NCBI GenBank assembly: GCA_963680875.1
Contig: OY804578.1
Coordinates: 98,671,689-98,735,688, forward strand
Reading direction: 5' to 3'
Source of the DNA: Bathymodiolus brooksi
Lineage: Eukaryota > Mollusca > Bivalvia > Mytilida > Modiolidae
DNA: 64,000 nt
Below the pieces are notes generated by a model. The model ran no database searches, was not told the DNA's origin, and saw only the letters and a list, made by a program, of their open reading frames with translations. Below are positions 1 to 11,308 of the stretch, piece by piece (positions within the stretch are counted from its first letter, which is position 1; every line of letters begins with the position of its first letter). A program made the position numbers and the translations under genes.

Positions 1-40
1 AGAAACAAGCATTAACAGTTATGATATCTCCTTTATGTAC

Positions 41-108
41 AAACTGCCATGATATAACTGTAATATTGTTGAATGTGGCATTAAACACAATAAACCTAAC
101 CCTTTATT
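41..108 (+). mobile_element. SINE family A, 3' tail fragment
   Basis: GATATAACTGTAATATTGTT followed by a TTAAACACAATAAACC tail, the 3' end of the family present in full at 22290-22560. Mirrored at 4739-4801 within the right foldback arm. Confidence 0.6.
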
Positions 109-479
109 TACAAAGACATATACCTACCAACCTATCTATCTATATTTTTATCAGAGTTATAGATTTTATTCAATTTTTGCTAGTTATTTTCCTATCTCGA
201 TGAGTTTCAAATTTCCACAATCAAATTTATTTTGCATAACAGCCTGACACAGTGTTTTATTTTTAAAGCAGTAAGAAAACTTACTTCCTGAACAGGGTTT
301 TAGTATATATTTACCTGCCAAAGGCAATCAAATATCTATATATAGGTTTAAATATATCTATTTTCCTGCCAAGGGCAAGTAACTCTCTATATAAGTGTAA
401 AAATCGATTTCCATATAGCCATTTCTTGATACTTATTATATAGTATTTCTCGTTCTGCACAGATATATGTCCAAATACA

Positions 480-940
480 GAGTGATGACCCCCTTTATCC
501 TCCACATAAAGAGTTATGTCCCCTACTACAGTGTTATTCCTCCACATACAGGGTTATGTCCCCTACTGCAGTGATATTCCCACATGAATAGTTATGTCCC
601 ATACTGCAGTGTTAAATCTCCAAATAAAGAGTTATTCTCCCTACTGTAGTATTATCCTTGCACATACAGAGTTGTAACTTATTCCTCCAAATAAAGAGTT
701 ATGTCCCCTACTGCAGTGTTAAACCTCCACACACGGGATTATGTCCCCTACTGCAGTGTTATCCCCACTTAAATAGCTATGTCCCCTACTGCAGTGTTAA
801 ACCTCCACATAAAGAGTTATTCTCCCTACTTTAATATTATCCTTGCACATAGAGTTGTAACTTATTCCCCACATAAAGAGTTATGTCACCTATTACAGAG
901 TTATCCCTTCAGATACAGAGTTATTCCCTCTTAATGTAGA
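480..940. repeat. Minisatellite, period about 40 bp (left arm)
   Basis: Imperfect repeats of the pattern GTTATGTCCCCTACTGCAGT followed by a TTAAACCTCCACATAAAGA-like half. Most units carry a PstI site (CTGCAG). Mirrored at 3895-4340 in the right arm. Open frames across it are repeat by-products. Confidence 0.7.
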
Positions 941-999
941 GCATAATGTAAACTTAAATAAATTACATGCAGTATTAATTGTTTTTTTTAAAAAAAAAA

Positions 1000-1405
1000 A
1001 CTTTTCTTCCATATTTTCCATATCATTTCACATTTCAACTTGGGTTTCTTCCATATATTCCATTATATTTCACATTTCAACTTACTTTTCTTCCATATTT
1101 TCCATATCATTTCACATTTCAACTTACCTTTCTTCCATATGTTCAATATCTTTCCACTATTCAACTTACTTTTCTTCCATATTTTCCAAATCTTTCCACT
1201 ATTCAACTTGGGTTTCTTCCATATTTTCCATATCATTTCACATTTCAACTTACTTTTCTTCCATATTTTCCATATCATTCCACATTTCAACTTACTTTTC
1301 TTCCATACTTTCCAAATCTTATCACTATTCAACTTACTTTTTTTCCATATTTTTCATATCTTTTCACAATTTTCTTCCATATGTTCCATATCTTTTTTTT
1401 TCATT
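1000..1405. repeat. 42-bp minisatellite (left arm)
   Basis: Tandem unit of about 42 bp containing TTCTTCCATATTTTCCATAT and CATTTCAACTTAC. Because 42 is a multiple of three, both strands stay open and give low-complexity frames (KIWKKSKLK on one strand, PYFPYHFTFQ on the other). These are not genes. Confidence 0.75.
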
Positions 1406-2259
1406 GTTGCTAATGATCCTTTCAAATCAGAATTTTCTTCTCCCCATGTTTGCTGATTTTCCAAGATTAATTCTGCTTTGCTAATTCTGGAAATATAAAA
1501 GAATGATTAAAATCCTAACTTCATACGCCATGACTATGATATCGTGGTGTTTACTCTCAGGATAGTGAAATCTATATAAACATATTAAAACTCTGTAAAA
1601 CGAATATAACTTGCAACGTTACTTGTTTTCCGCGTACACGACGTCATTTTCCGCGTATCATTTTCCCGTACTTTAAAAAAAAATCATTTTCGTCACAGAA
1701 TCTATTTTTTACAAGTTTTATTACTTTCCTAAATTTTCATTTTCGGCCCAGAATCTATTTTTACTATCAATACTACAGCATTTAATAGCTTATAAAAGCT
1801 ACCATATTAATACAATGTTGCCCAATGAGATGGTCTTAGCTCCTCTACAAAAACTGAAGATTAAATATGAATTGTCTTACTAATCTACTTCCAGGCTGAA
1901 ATATATTGATAAATTTGACCAATTGCTGATCATCCACCAGTGAACGTCTACGGTTGATAACACTGTACGATCGTTGATACATTTCACCATTTTTATCTGA
2001 TACTATGTAGTAAAACATTTCCCATCATTTATGAAAAATCATCATTAAATAACTGGTGTCCAATTAAAATGTTTATAGTATTACATGTGTGGATCCTGTT
2101 TACGTGACACAGACAACAATAACAGTGACTATATTACATAAAATACATTACAGTATAGAGGTTCCCAAAATAAAAACGGATTATTGGTTTTCAAAATATA
2201 ATAGGGTTCTTCATTATTACTCTGTGAGTATTGCTGCTGCTGCTCTGTGCTGCCGGAAG

Positions 2260-2352
2260 TGACGTCAGTCACGTGACTGGAAGTGACGCCATAACCAGAG
2301 GTGACGTCAGTTATGTGACCGGAAGTGATGTCATAACCGGAAGTGACATCAC
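2260..2352. promoter_or_regulatory. Cluster of CRE-, ETS- and E-box-like motifs (left arm)
   Basis: TGACGTCA (CRE/ATF type) occurs at about 2262 and 2302, TCACGTGA (E-box, USF/MITF type) at about 2269, and CCGGAAGTGA (ETS/GABP type) at about 2319 and 2338, in a loose tandem of about 20-36 bp. The motifs are seen directly; binding or promoter activity is inference. Confidence 0.45.
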
Positions 2353-2413
2353 AGGAAGTTAAGTCATTTTCCCCGCGCTTTTTTCTTACTATAGTAGTAG
2401 TACAAAATGTCCC

Positions 2414-2540
2414 ATTTTTGTTTATCATTCGATTTACGGTTTCAGATTATTCCTTTGGTATCTTTTGGTCATTGTGTTGTTTGTCATTCGATTTACGGCT
2501 TCTGAATATTCCTATAGCATCCTTTAGTTTTCCGTATAAG
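2414..2540. repeat. Central spacer of the inverted repeat
   Basis: About 127 bp between the arms. It holds two imperfect direct copies of a unit starting CATTCGATTTACGG (about 2426-2470 and 2489-2527). The same unit type is tandemly repeated at 43685-43895. Confidence 0.6.
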
Positions 2541-2579
2541 GGGACATTTTGTACTACTATAGTAAGAAAAAAGCGCGGG

Positions 2580-2680
2580 GAAAATGACGTCACTCCCTGT
2601 GACGTCACTTCCGGTCACGTGACTAACGTCACTTCTGGTTATGGCGTCACTTCCGGTCACGTGACGTAAGTCACGTAAAC
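2580..2680. promoter_or_regulatory. Cluster of CRE-, ETS- and E-box-like motifs (right arm)
   Basis: Mirror of the left cluster: TGACGTCA at about 2585 and 2600, CACTTCCGG (ETS on the other strand) at about 2606 and 2648, GGTCACGTGAC at about 2613 and 2655. It has fewer units than the left cluster (about 100 bp against 275 bp for the equivalent interval). Confidence 0.45.
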
Positions 2681-3164
2681 AGGATCCACACATGTAATAC
2701 TATAAATATTTTAATTGGACACCAGTTATTTAATGACGATTTTTCATAAATGATGGGAAATGTTTTACTACATAGTATCAGATAAAAATGATGAAATGTA
2801 TCAACGATCGTACAGTGTTATCAACCGTAGACTTTCACTGGTGAATGATCAGCAATTGGTCAAATTTATCAATATATTTCAGCCTGGTAGTAGATTGGTA
2901 AGACAATTCATATTTAATCTTCAGCTTTTGTAGAGGAGCTAAGACCATCTCATTGGGCAACATTGTATTAATGTGGTTGCTTTTAGAAGCTATAACATGC
3001 TGTAGTATTGATAGTAAAAATAGATTCTGGGCCGAAAATGAAAATTAAGGAAAGTAATAAAACTTGTAAAAAAAAAATAGATTCTGTGACGAAAATAATT
3101 AATTTTTTTTAAAGTTCAGGAAAATGATACGCAGAAAATGACGTCACGTACGCGGAAAAGGAGA

Positions 3165-3845
3165 AACACTGAAAAAAAGATATGGAACATATGGAAGAAA
3201 CGTAAGTTGAATAGTGAAAAGATAGGGAAAATATGGAAGAAAATTGTGAAAAGATATGAAAAATATGGAAGAAAAGAAAGTTGAATAGTGATAAGATTTG
3301 GAAAGTATGGAAGAAAAGTAAGTTGAAATGTGAAATGATATGGAAAATATGGAAGAAAAGTAAGCTGAAATGTGAAATGATATGGAAAATATGGAAGAAA
3401 CCCAAGTTGAATAGTGGAAAGATTTGGAAAATATGGAAGAAAAGTAAGTTGAAGAGTGGAAAGATATTGAACATATGGAAGAAAGGTAAGTTGAAATGTG
3501 AAATGATATGGAAAATATGGAAGAAAGGCAAGTCGAATAGTGAAAAGATTTGGAAAATACAGAAGAAAATTGTGAAAAGATATGAAAAATATGGAAGAAA
3601 AGTAGGTTGGATAGTGAAATGATATGGTAAATATGGAGGAAAAGTAAGTTGAAAAGTGAAATGATATGAAGAATATGGAAGAAAGGCAAGTCGAATAGTG
3701 AAAAGATTTGGAAAATATGGAAGAAAATTGTGAAAAGATATGAAAAATATTGAAGAAAAGTAGGTTGAATAGTGAAATGATATTAAAAATATGGAAGAAA
3801 CCCAAGTTGAAATGTGAAATGATATGGAAAATATGGAAGAAAAGG
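3165..3845. repeat. 42-bp minisatellite (right arm)
   Basis: Inverted counterpart of 1000-1405 with more copies and some shortened units of about 27-36 bp. The core is GGAAAATATGGAAGAAAAGT. It produces long false open frames on both strands. Confidence 0.75.
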
Positions 3846-3894
3846 TTTTTTTTTAAAAAACAATTAATACTGCATGTAATTTATCTAAGTTTAC

Positions 3895-4340
3895 ATTATG
3901 CCCTACTGTAAGAGGGAATAACTCTGTATCTGAAGGGATAACTTTGTAATAGGTGACATAACTCTTTATGTGGGGAATACGTTACAACTCTGTATGTGCA
4001 AGGATAATATTAAAGTAGGGAGAATAACTCTTTATGTGGAGGTTTAACACTGCAGTAGGGGACATAACTATTTATGTGGGAATAACACTGGCGTAGGTGA
4101 CATAACCCTGTGTGTGGAGGTTTAACACTGCAGTAGGGGACATAACTCTTTATGTGGAAGAATAAGTTACAACTCTGTATGTGCAAGGATAATACTACAG
4201 TAGGGGGAATAACTCTTTAAGTGGAGGTTTAACACTGCAGTACGGTACATGACTATTCATGTGGGAATAACACTGCAGTAGGGGACATAACCCTGTATGT
4301 GGAGGAATAACACTGTAGTAGGGGACATAACTATTTATGT
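3895..4340. repeat. Minisatellite, period about 40 bp (right arm)
   Basis: Inverted counterpart of 480-940, with motifs GGACATAACTCTTTATGTGG and CACTGCAGTAGGG repeated with variation. Confidence 0.7.
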
Positions 4341-4738
4341 GCAGGATAAAGGGGGTAATCACTCTGTATTTGGACATATATCTGTGCAGATAGATATATA
4401 CTATGTAATACGTATCAAGAAATGGCTATATGGAAATCGATTGTTAGACTTATTTACAGAGTTACTTGCCCTTGGCAGGAAAATAGATATATTTAAACCT
4501 ATATACAGATATTTGCTTGCCTTTGGCAGGTAAATATATACTGAACCCTGTTCAGGAAGTACGTTTTCTTACTGCTCTAAAAATAGAACAGTGTCAGGCT
4601 GTTATGCAAAATAAATTTGATTGTGGAAATTTGAAACTCATCAAGATAGGAAAATAACTAGCAAAAATTGAATAAAATCTATAATTCTGATAAAAATATA
4701 GATAGATAGGTTGGTAGGTATATGTCTTTGTAAATAAA

Positions 4739-4801
4739 GGGTTAGGTTTATTGTGTTTAATGCCACATTCAACAATATTACAGTTATATCATGGCAGTTT
4801 G
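4739..4801 (-). mobile_element. SINE family A, 3' tail fragment (mirrored copy)
   Basis: Inverted partner of 41-108, showing that the SINE fragment was already in the sequence before the foldback duplication, or was copied with it. Confidence 0.6.
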
Positions 4802-4849
4802 TACATAAAGGAGATATCATAACTATTAATGCTTGTTTCTGATAACTGG

Positions 4850-5770
4850 AAAACATTGGAAAAATATGGAAGAAAAGATAAGTTGAATAGTGAAATGATT
4901 TGGAAAATATGGAAGATAAGTAAGCCGAATAGTGAAAAGATTTGGAAAATACAGAAGAAAATAGTGAAAAGATAGGGAAAATATGGAAGAAAATAGTGAA
5001 ATGATTTGGAAAATATGGAAGAAAGGCAAGTCGAATAGTGATAAGATATGGAAAATATGGAAGAAAAGTAAGTTGAATAGTTTAATGATTTGGAAAATAC
5101 AGTAGAAAATTGTGAAAAGATATGAAAAATATGGAAGAAAAGTAAGTTGAATAGTGAAATGATTTGGAAAATACAGAAGAAAATTGTGAAATAATAGGGA
5201 AAATATGGAAGAAAAGTAAGTTGAATAGTGCAAAGATATGGAAAATGCGGAAGAAAAGTAGGTTGAATTGTGAAATAAAATGGAAAATATGGAAGAAAAT
5301 AGTGAAATGATTTGGAAAATACAGAAGAAAAGTAAAAGTAAGTTGAATAGTGATAAGATAGGGAAAATACGGAAGAAAGATAAGTTGAATAGTGATAAGA
5401 TTTGGAAAATACAGAAGAAAATTGTGAAATAATAGGGAAAATATGGAAGAAAAGTAAGTCGAATAGTGAAAAGATTTGGAAAATATGGAAGAAAATTGTG
5501 AAAAGATATGAAAAATATGGAAGAAAAGTAAGTTGAATAGTGAAATGATATGGAAAATATGGAAGAAAAGTAAGTTGAATAGTTTAATGATTTGGAAAAT
5601 ACAGTAGAAAATTGTGAAAAGATATGAAAAATATGGAAGAAAAGTAAGTTGAAATGTGAAATGATATGGAAAATATGGAAGAAAAGTAAGTTGAAAAGTG
5701 AAAAGATATGGAAAATATGGAAAAAAGGAAAGTTGAATAGTGAAATGATATGGAAAATATGGAAGATTTC
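4850..5770. repeat. Further 42-bp-type minisatellite beyond the right arm
   Basis: Same GGAAAATATGGAAGAAAAGT core mixed with short units that lack the AAGTTGAATAG half. The 334-residue open frame across it on the minus strand is a repeat by-product. It lies outside the mirrored part visible here, but its partner may lie left of base 1. Confidence 0.7.
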
Positions 5771-5924
5771 TGTGTTTGTCATAATTACACCCAAGGAGAC
5801 CTCCTCCTCCTCTAAGTTGTTCGTGTTCATTTAACTTTTTAATGGCTATTTGTTCGTTTTATGTTTTCCTTGTTTTTTTTCTGTTTCTAATTTCTACTTC
5901 ACGTCACAATACCAACAATTTCCT

Positions 5925-6035
5925 CTCTTTCACCCAGCAGCAGCAGTATTTTCCTCTCACACACTCAGCAGCAGCAGCATTTTCCTCTCACACACTCAGC
6001 AGCAGCATCAGCAGCCATATACCCAGAGCAGCAGC
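5925..6035. repeat. Short repeat with CAG tracts
   Basis: Three direct units of about 30 bp with TTTCCTCTCACACACTCAGC followed by CAG runs. The same CTG/CAG type of tract is seen at 2230-2245 in the foldback. Confidence 0.6.
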
Positions 6036-6111
6036 AGCTTATACATGTATGCATTATATTTGTTACATATATTGTATAATGTCCTGTCTATAAAGGTGTC
6101 TGACAACAATG

Positions 6112-6660
6112 TTTGAAAGGGCTACAAGTTACGAAAAAGGTACGAAGTTACGAAAAATTTACGAAGAGGTTACGAAATAAGTTACGAAAGACCTTGGTTA
6201 TAAAGTTAATTCTATACTATCAATGAGGAAGATCGATTGACGTCACTCAACTTGCATATGACGCCACTGAGAAGTACCATAGATAGATAGATAAAAGAAA
6301 GGGCTACAAGTTACAAAAAAGGTATGAAAAGGTTACGAAACAAGTTACGAAAGACCTTGGTTACAAAGTTACCAAGTTACGAGATAGTAATGCCACCTAT
6401 CGGGATAATTTATTATGACGTATAGTGATGCATTATGGGAAAATGCCTTGTGCGACGTTGTGGTCACGTGACCTTCGGTCACATTCGGCAAGAGTTCGTA
6501 CTAAAAACAAGTGTCTAGGTGAGGGTCCATTCTTAACAGTTAATTCTATACTATCAATGAGGAAGATCGATTGACGTCACTCAGCTTGCTTATGGGAAAA
6601 TGCCTCGGGCAACGTTGGGGTCACTTGACCTTTGGTCACATTCGGTAGCCATGGTACTTG
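6112..6660. repeat. Direct-repeat block with TTACGAAA units and a thrice-used 45-bp segment
   Basis: GGGCTACAAGTTAC opens two copies (6119 and 6300) of a TTACGAAA-rich stretch. A segment starting TTAATTCTATACTATCAATG occurs at about 6205 and 6540 and runs into GATTGACGTCACTC. A GGTCACGTGACC palindrome is at about 6463. No gene is visible. Confidence 0.6.
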
Positions 6661-6689
6661 TACTACTAAGAAAAAAGCGTGGGAAAAAA

Positions 6690-6990
6690 CCGGGCATGCG
6701 CAGAACATACTTCTGGTTCCGGGCCGCTTCCGGTGACGTTAGTCTGACGTCACTTGCGGTGAAAAGGTCCCACTAGGGCGGATATTGCACAACTTCCGGT
6801 TGCGCATGCGCAAAACATACTTCCGGACAGGGATCCGGTCACATGACTGACATCACTTCCGGTGAAAACCCCCACTAGGGCGGATATTGCTCAACTTCCG
6901 GTTGCGCGTGCGCAGAACATACTTCCGGAAAGGGATCCGGTCACGCGACTTCCGGTCACGTGACTGACGTGACTTCCGGTAGCACCACCG
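6690..6990. promoter_or_regulatory. NRF1-, ETS-, CRE- and E-box-like motif cluster
   Basis: Contains GCATGCGCA at about 6694, TTGCGCATGCGCAAAACA at about 6801, and GCGCGTGCGCAGAACA at about 6903 (NRF1 type), several ACTTCCGG/CCGGTGA sites (ETS type), and GGTCACGTGACTGACGT at about 6954. It is built as three imperfect units of about 110-120 bp, including two copies of a CCCACTAGGGCGGATATTGC segment (6768, 6871). The preceding AAGAAAAAAGCGTGGGAAAA resembles the foldback centre. Regulatory function is inference. Confidence 0.45.
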
Positions 6991-6999
6991 CAAATAATA

Positions 7000-7650
7000 A
7001 CTGAGCTGTCCCCATATACTACTAACACCCATAGCCCTAAGGTAAACTGATTTGCAGATTTCGAAATTGGAAAAATAAAAAACGCAATCTACATGTTAAA
7101 GGATATTGTCTACCAGCTGCGTAATTTTTTCATACCCAAAATTATTGTCGATTTCCGTACTGACCTTCATAAAATGAAGATTAAACACCGAATTATTGAT
7201 GAATACGCCCCGAAACGTTGTTTTTTTCGACTAATAAAGCTGACCATCGTTACCGGAAGCTAATTAATTATGCACTGACCTGAGCGAGGCCAACTCTATT
7301 TATTTATCTATTTTTATGTCAGTATCCCGGATGCTGCAGCATGGATATTGAGGTAAGTTTCTATAAAAGTTGAGGAAAAAAGCTATTTGCGAACCGATTG
7401 TATCTAAAAGACGTAGAATAAATAATTTCTGTATCAGGAATAGATTTTCTTTGATGAAAACTACATGCCTTAACAGATTCAGCCGATATTTCCACGATAA
7501 CCATTGAAAACATGCCAGGAGGCACCCTATGGGGACAAGCTCAACTACGTATTTTCGATCGGAAATTTTTGCCGGCGTTAAAAATAACTAAATTAGTTTT
7601 TTCTTCTTATAAGTTATGAAGTTGTTTCCCGAGATTTTGATACACGTGTT
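7000..7650. other. No confident gene
   Basis: AT-rich DNA with no long open frame. The one point worth noting is ATGGATATTGAG followed by GTAAGTTT at 7341-7360, a start codon directly before a consensus splice donor; see findings. Confidence 0.4.
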
Positions 7651-7861
7651 AAATTAATTTATTTTAGCCAGTTTACCGACAATATGAAAACAGAGACATA
7701 CATGTAGAACCCAGTGAAATACATGTCTGATGAAAACGAATGACGTAGCCAGTGTTGTTTTATTTGTTAATTGACTGGAATGTTTCAGAGAAATTTGGGC
7801 TGGATTAGAAACAAAAGAGACCTTACTTCTAGTTCCACAAGACAGTTGCTGCAAAATAATA

Positions 7862-7975
7862 TGGGACTGACCATTTACCTTGAAGGGGGCTATGTCACGT
7901 TTTTTCGCCGTAGAAATGTTTTTTTCAGACGCCACAGAAATCATATTTTCTTATTTTCCGGCGAAGTGCCAATCT
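7862..7975 (+). mobile_element. Fragment related to the palindromic G-run element at 37894-38197
   Basis: Begins GACTGACCATTTACCTTGAAGGGGG, the same terminal type as the element at 37894, followed by a T-rich TTTTTTC/GAAATG interior. Only one end is present, so it is a truncated copy. Confidence 0.45.
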
Positions 7976-8017
7976 AATTAAAACAAGGTGAACTGTGATC
8001 TAATGCTCACTTATGAT

Positions 8018-8338
8018 ACCCCTGCCACTTCCCATGATATGGGGTACCTATATGAAGCTTGTGACCAAATACCAGATTTCTGCCATCAATAGTTGTTGAG
8101 AAAAATGTGCATATATGTTCAATGTGGATAAAAACCAACTAAGTCGGCAAACAGGAAGTAGGAGTCTGATGGTTCCTAAAACGCTTCCCACGATATGGCA
8201 TACCTATGTGAAGCTTGTGACCAAATATCAGATTTCTGCCATCAATAGTTGCTGAGAAAAATGTGACGAAACATATTTTGGAAGGACGGACGGACAGAGG
8301 TAAAACAGTATACCCCCCTTCCCCTACGGGGACCGGGG
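8018..8338 (+). repeat. Interspersed repeat with an internal duplication
   Basis: Two direct copies (about 8025-8113 and 8183-8264) share ATATGAAGCTTGTGACCAAA and TTTCTGCCATCAATAGTTG. The second runs into GGAAGGACGGACGGACAGAGG and ends with a CCCCCTTCCCCTACGGGGAC hairpin-like tail. The same architecture of repeated segment, GACGGACAGA and terminal hairpin recurs at 37640-41365. It resembles dispersed molluscan repeats. No coding capacity. Confidence 0.55.
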
Positions 8339-8530
8339 GTATAGAATAGAATAGAATAGAATAAGTTTATTAACCAAATCAGGGCCCCAGGAGGGCATAT
8401 ACAAATAACAATTATGATTGATACACAACAACAATATATCAACTTATCAATAATTGTGGTGCAGGCACACTCGGGCAGGAAAAGAGATATATGCACATAA
8501 CCGTACATACACTTACTCACATATATATGA

Positions 8531-8554
8531 GGGGGTGGGGGGGGGGGGGGGGGG
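8531..8554 (+). repeat. Poly-G run in the LINE 3' region
   Basis: A G run interrupted by one T, inside the LINE 3' untranslated region. The length is unlikely to be reliable in any assembly. Confidence 0.8.
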
Positions 8555-8824
8555 TGATGAGAGAGAACATATACATATATATCAGGTGATTCATCACCAA
8601 TCTGCAAGAGACACCTTGAGTCGATGCTAAAAGGAATAAAGTCCTACTTGTGTCTAGTGCAGACCGGCCATGTTGATGTGGAAGGAATATTGTTTGGAAC
8701 ATGGTAAGGGATCAGAGCTTTTGGATAACCAGCAGTGAGCATCAATGGACGATGCCAAAAAGAATATTTTCTTTCTTATGCTCAATGCAGGTCATCCAGT
8801 TTGCAGATCTCCAATTCCATTTAA

Positions 8825-11308
8825 TCAAATAGTTGTTGATAAAAGATATTGACAAAGATATCTGAGTATAGTTGGGGCTTCATTATTTAAGATCCATATG
8901 AGTTTACATTTGTCATCTAAATTTTGAAAATTTTGACACTCAGATGTCAAATATGTAGTAAAAATTTCCCTATGGTTTGCATGGCAAGTACAATGAAGTA
9001 AATAATGGATCTCATCTTCTACCTTACCCGAAGTGCACCTGCAACAGATACGGTTTTCCCGGAGAGTACCCTGGTATCTTCCTATTTCTATTTGTAATTT
9101 GTGAGCTGATATTCTTAATTTGGATAACCTTCTTCTCTGCTCAAAATTTTTAATGATTGACAAATAATTTTCATATCCAAAATTGGTTTTTATTTTTAAA
9201 TAAGTTCTTAATTTTCCCTCTCTAAGTGAATGGGCTTGTTTTGTCCACAATTCCAAATAGTGTTGTTTTACAATTTTATTGCATTTATATTGAAAGGTTG
9301 ATGTTTTGTCTGTCAAGAAATTAGTTAAGCTTGGCATATTTTGCAAAATATGTTTTACAGAGCCATACCATGATGGTTGCTTGCCTTCATATAAATTTTT
9401 AGTACATTTATATGCAGCTTTAAGAAGTGGGAAAAATGAATCCAGATTTTCAAGTCTATGCCAAAATCTTAAAATTTGCTTTAATATATCGAAATGAAGA
9501 GGGAACCGGCCTAGTTCTGACTGTACTGCAAGATTGGTGCTTTTTTTATGCACTCCCAAAAGAAATTTACAGAACTTCAAGTGTAACTTTTCACAATGTA
9601 GTTTAGAAAAAATTTGGTCTATTGGAATATTTCCATTTCTAAACAGTGAGGTAAACGGGTTAAAATAACCCCAAATTTCACAGCCATATAACAGAATCGG
9701 CTTAATAGTGTGATCAAAAACGTGAATTGAGGTTTTAACTTCAGGATTGTGGACTAGAAAATCACTCTTCAATTTAAAAAGGGCCTTTAAGGCTTTCTGA
9801 TAAAGTTCATTTTGAGCAAAGTTGAAGGAGCCAGAGTTGTTAAACCATATTCCTAAATATTTATAACGAGATACACATTCTAAATTATTATTCTGAAATA
9901 CAAACTTATGTGAAAGATGTCTGCCCGCCTTGTTAAAAATCAAAATTTTGGTTTTTTTAATATTGATATCAAGACACCAATCAGTACAAAATGCAGAAAG
10001 TTTGTCTAATTTTTCTTGCATTCCTTCTGCTGATTTGGATAATAAGACAATGTCATCAGCATACATCAAACAATGGATTGGGGAATTATCTAAAATGACT
10101 GGGTATTTTGTGTTACTGAGATAACTGGGAAGATCATTAATAAATATTTTAAATAAGTTAGGGCTCAGGTTGTCCCCTTGTTTTACTCCCAGTTTGGTGG
10201 CGAAAAATTCTGTTAATTTATCGTTTATCTTGACACAAGATGTACTATAACTGTACATGTTTTTTATGATATTATAAAATCTTGAACTAACCCCTATTTC
10301 TAATAACTTGAGTTTAATTCCTGTATGTATAACTTTATCAAATGCTTTTTGAAAGTCGACAAAGCAGGCAAACACCCTTCCATCTTTAGTTTTACAATAC
10401 TGGTCAATTATACATTTTGAAATAAACATATGATCAGATGTTCTAGCTTTTCTAGTGAAACCTATTTGACAGTCATCAATAATATTATTTTGCTTTAAGA
10501 AGGAATCTAGTCTTTCATTTAAAATACTGTTGAAAACTTTGCCAACTGAGCTGGTAATAGTAATACCTCGGTAATTGTTGGGATCTGCGGCATCACCAGA
10601 TTTATGTATTACAGAGATATAACCTTCAGCCCATGAGTGTGGATATTTGCCATGAGACAGACAGGAATTAAATAATTTTGAGAGACATGGCAATAGTACT
10701 GTTTGGCTCTGTTTTATCATGGTATTGGAAATATTATCAAGACCTGGGGCCTTCTTGTTTTTCAGCTTTGATATTGCTGAGGTGATCTCTTTTTGGGAAA
10801 TAACATTATCTAAATCATTATAACATGGTATCTTTTCAAGGTCATCAAGTCTTCTCTCCAACTGAGATAGTCTTACTTTATATGATTCTTTAAGTTCTCC
10901 AAGGGATTGGAAATGGGACAACCACTTGGATGGTGCTACAGCAGAACTATAATCGTTATTTTTTTTGTTTTTGAGTTCGTTAATAATATTCCAATACAAT
11001 TTTGGGTTATCGTCATGAAGAGACTGAAGCTGATCAATCAGAGAGTTCTTGTACTCCCTGTATTTGAACTTCCTCAGTCTGGAATATTGCTTGTCAAGTT
11101 TGAAATAATGCCCTCGTACTAAAGGATCATGTGGGAATTTACTGTAGACTTTCCCGTAATTTATTAACTTCCTCCTAAGTGACTTAAGATCTGTATCATG
11201 CCATTTCTTATCTTTGCAACTTTTTTTACTCTTTGTACCCCGTTTGAGTGAAATTGAGGCGGCTGAAATAAATATATTTGATAGTTCTGCTGACGCATCA
11301 TCAATTTT
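8825..11308 (-). pseudogene. LINE reverse transcriptase domain (3' part of the frameshifted ORF)
   Basis: The frame is open from just after a TAG at 11309-11311 to the stop at 8825; the first Met is at 10999. Counting from that Met, RT motifs are NYRGIT (142-147), FVDFQKAFD (213-221), GVKQGDNLSP (271-280) and the catalytic YADDIVLL (313-320). A Cys/His cluster RICCRC...EDEIHYLLHC follows near residues 650-672, the usual C-terminal zinc-knuckle-like region. About 100 residues before the Met (11308-11000) are also coding-like, Lys-rich and lack a start, which shows this is the continuation of the endonuclease ORF in another frame. The enzyme copies its own RNA at the nicked target. No internal stop is seen, so the insertion is fairly young. 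Confidence 0.85.

Larger units (their letters stand above)
1..2413 (+). repeat. Left arm of giant inverted repeat (foldback), cut by window start
   Basis: Reading this arm backwards on the other strand reproduces 2541-4838: the first bases (AGAAACAAGCATTAA) match the complement of the bases near 4826-4840, and ACTATAGTAGTAGTACAAAA near 2388-2408 matches 2546-2566. Inside it are a SINE-like tail (41-108), a roughly 40-bp minisatellite (about 480-940), a 42-bp minisatellite (about 1000-1400), unique-looking DNA, and CRE/ETS-like motifs (2260-2352). About 200 bp near 1410-1615 has no counterpart in the right arm. The match reaches base 1, so the real arm is longer than seen. This is a foldback-type repeat; no transposase was found. 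Confidence 0.85.
2541..4838 (-). repeat. Right arm of giant inverted repeat
   Basis: Inverted copy of 1-2413 with the same internal order mirrored: motif cluster (2580-2680), unique segment (2690-3110), 42-bp minisatellite (3165-3845), roughly 40-bp minisatellite (3895-4340), SINE-like tail (4739-4801). The arms differ by copy number in the tandem parts and by point changes, so they are not an exact assembly mirror. The 42-bp minisatellite type resumes beyond the mirrored part at 4850-5770. Confidence 0.85.

Noticed and set aside
979..5830. Open frames of 78-334 codons in the foldback region
   Set aside because: They follow 42-bp and 40-bp minisatellites, occur in several frames on both strands, and are low complexity (KIWKKSKLK, FFHIFHI).
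7654..7977. Frames of 96 and 68 codons on opposite strands
   Set aside because: They overlap a truncated non-coding mobile element (7862-7975).
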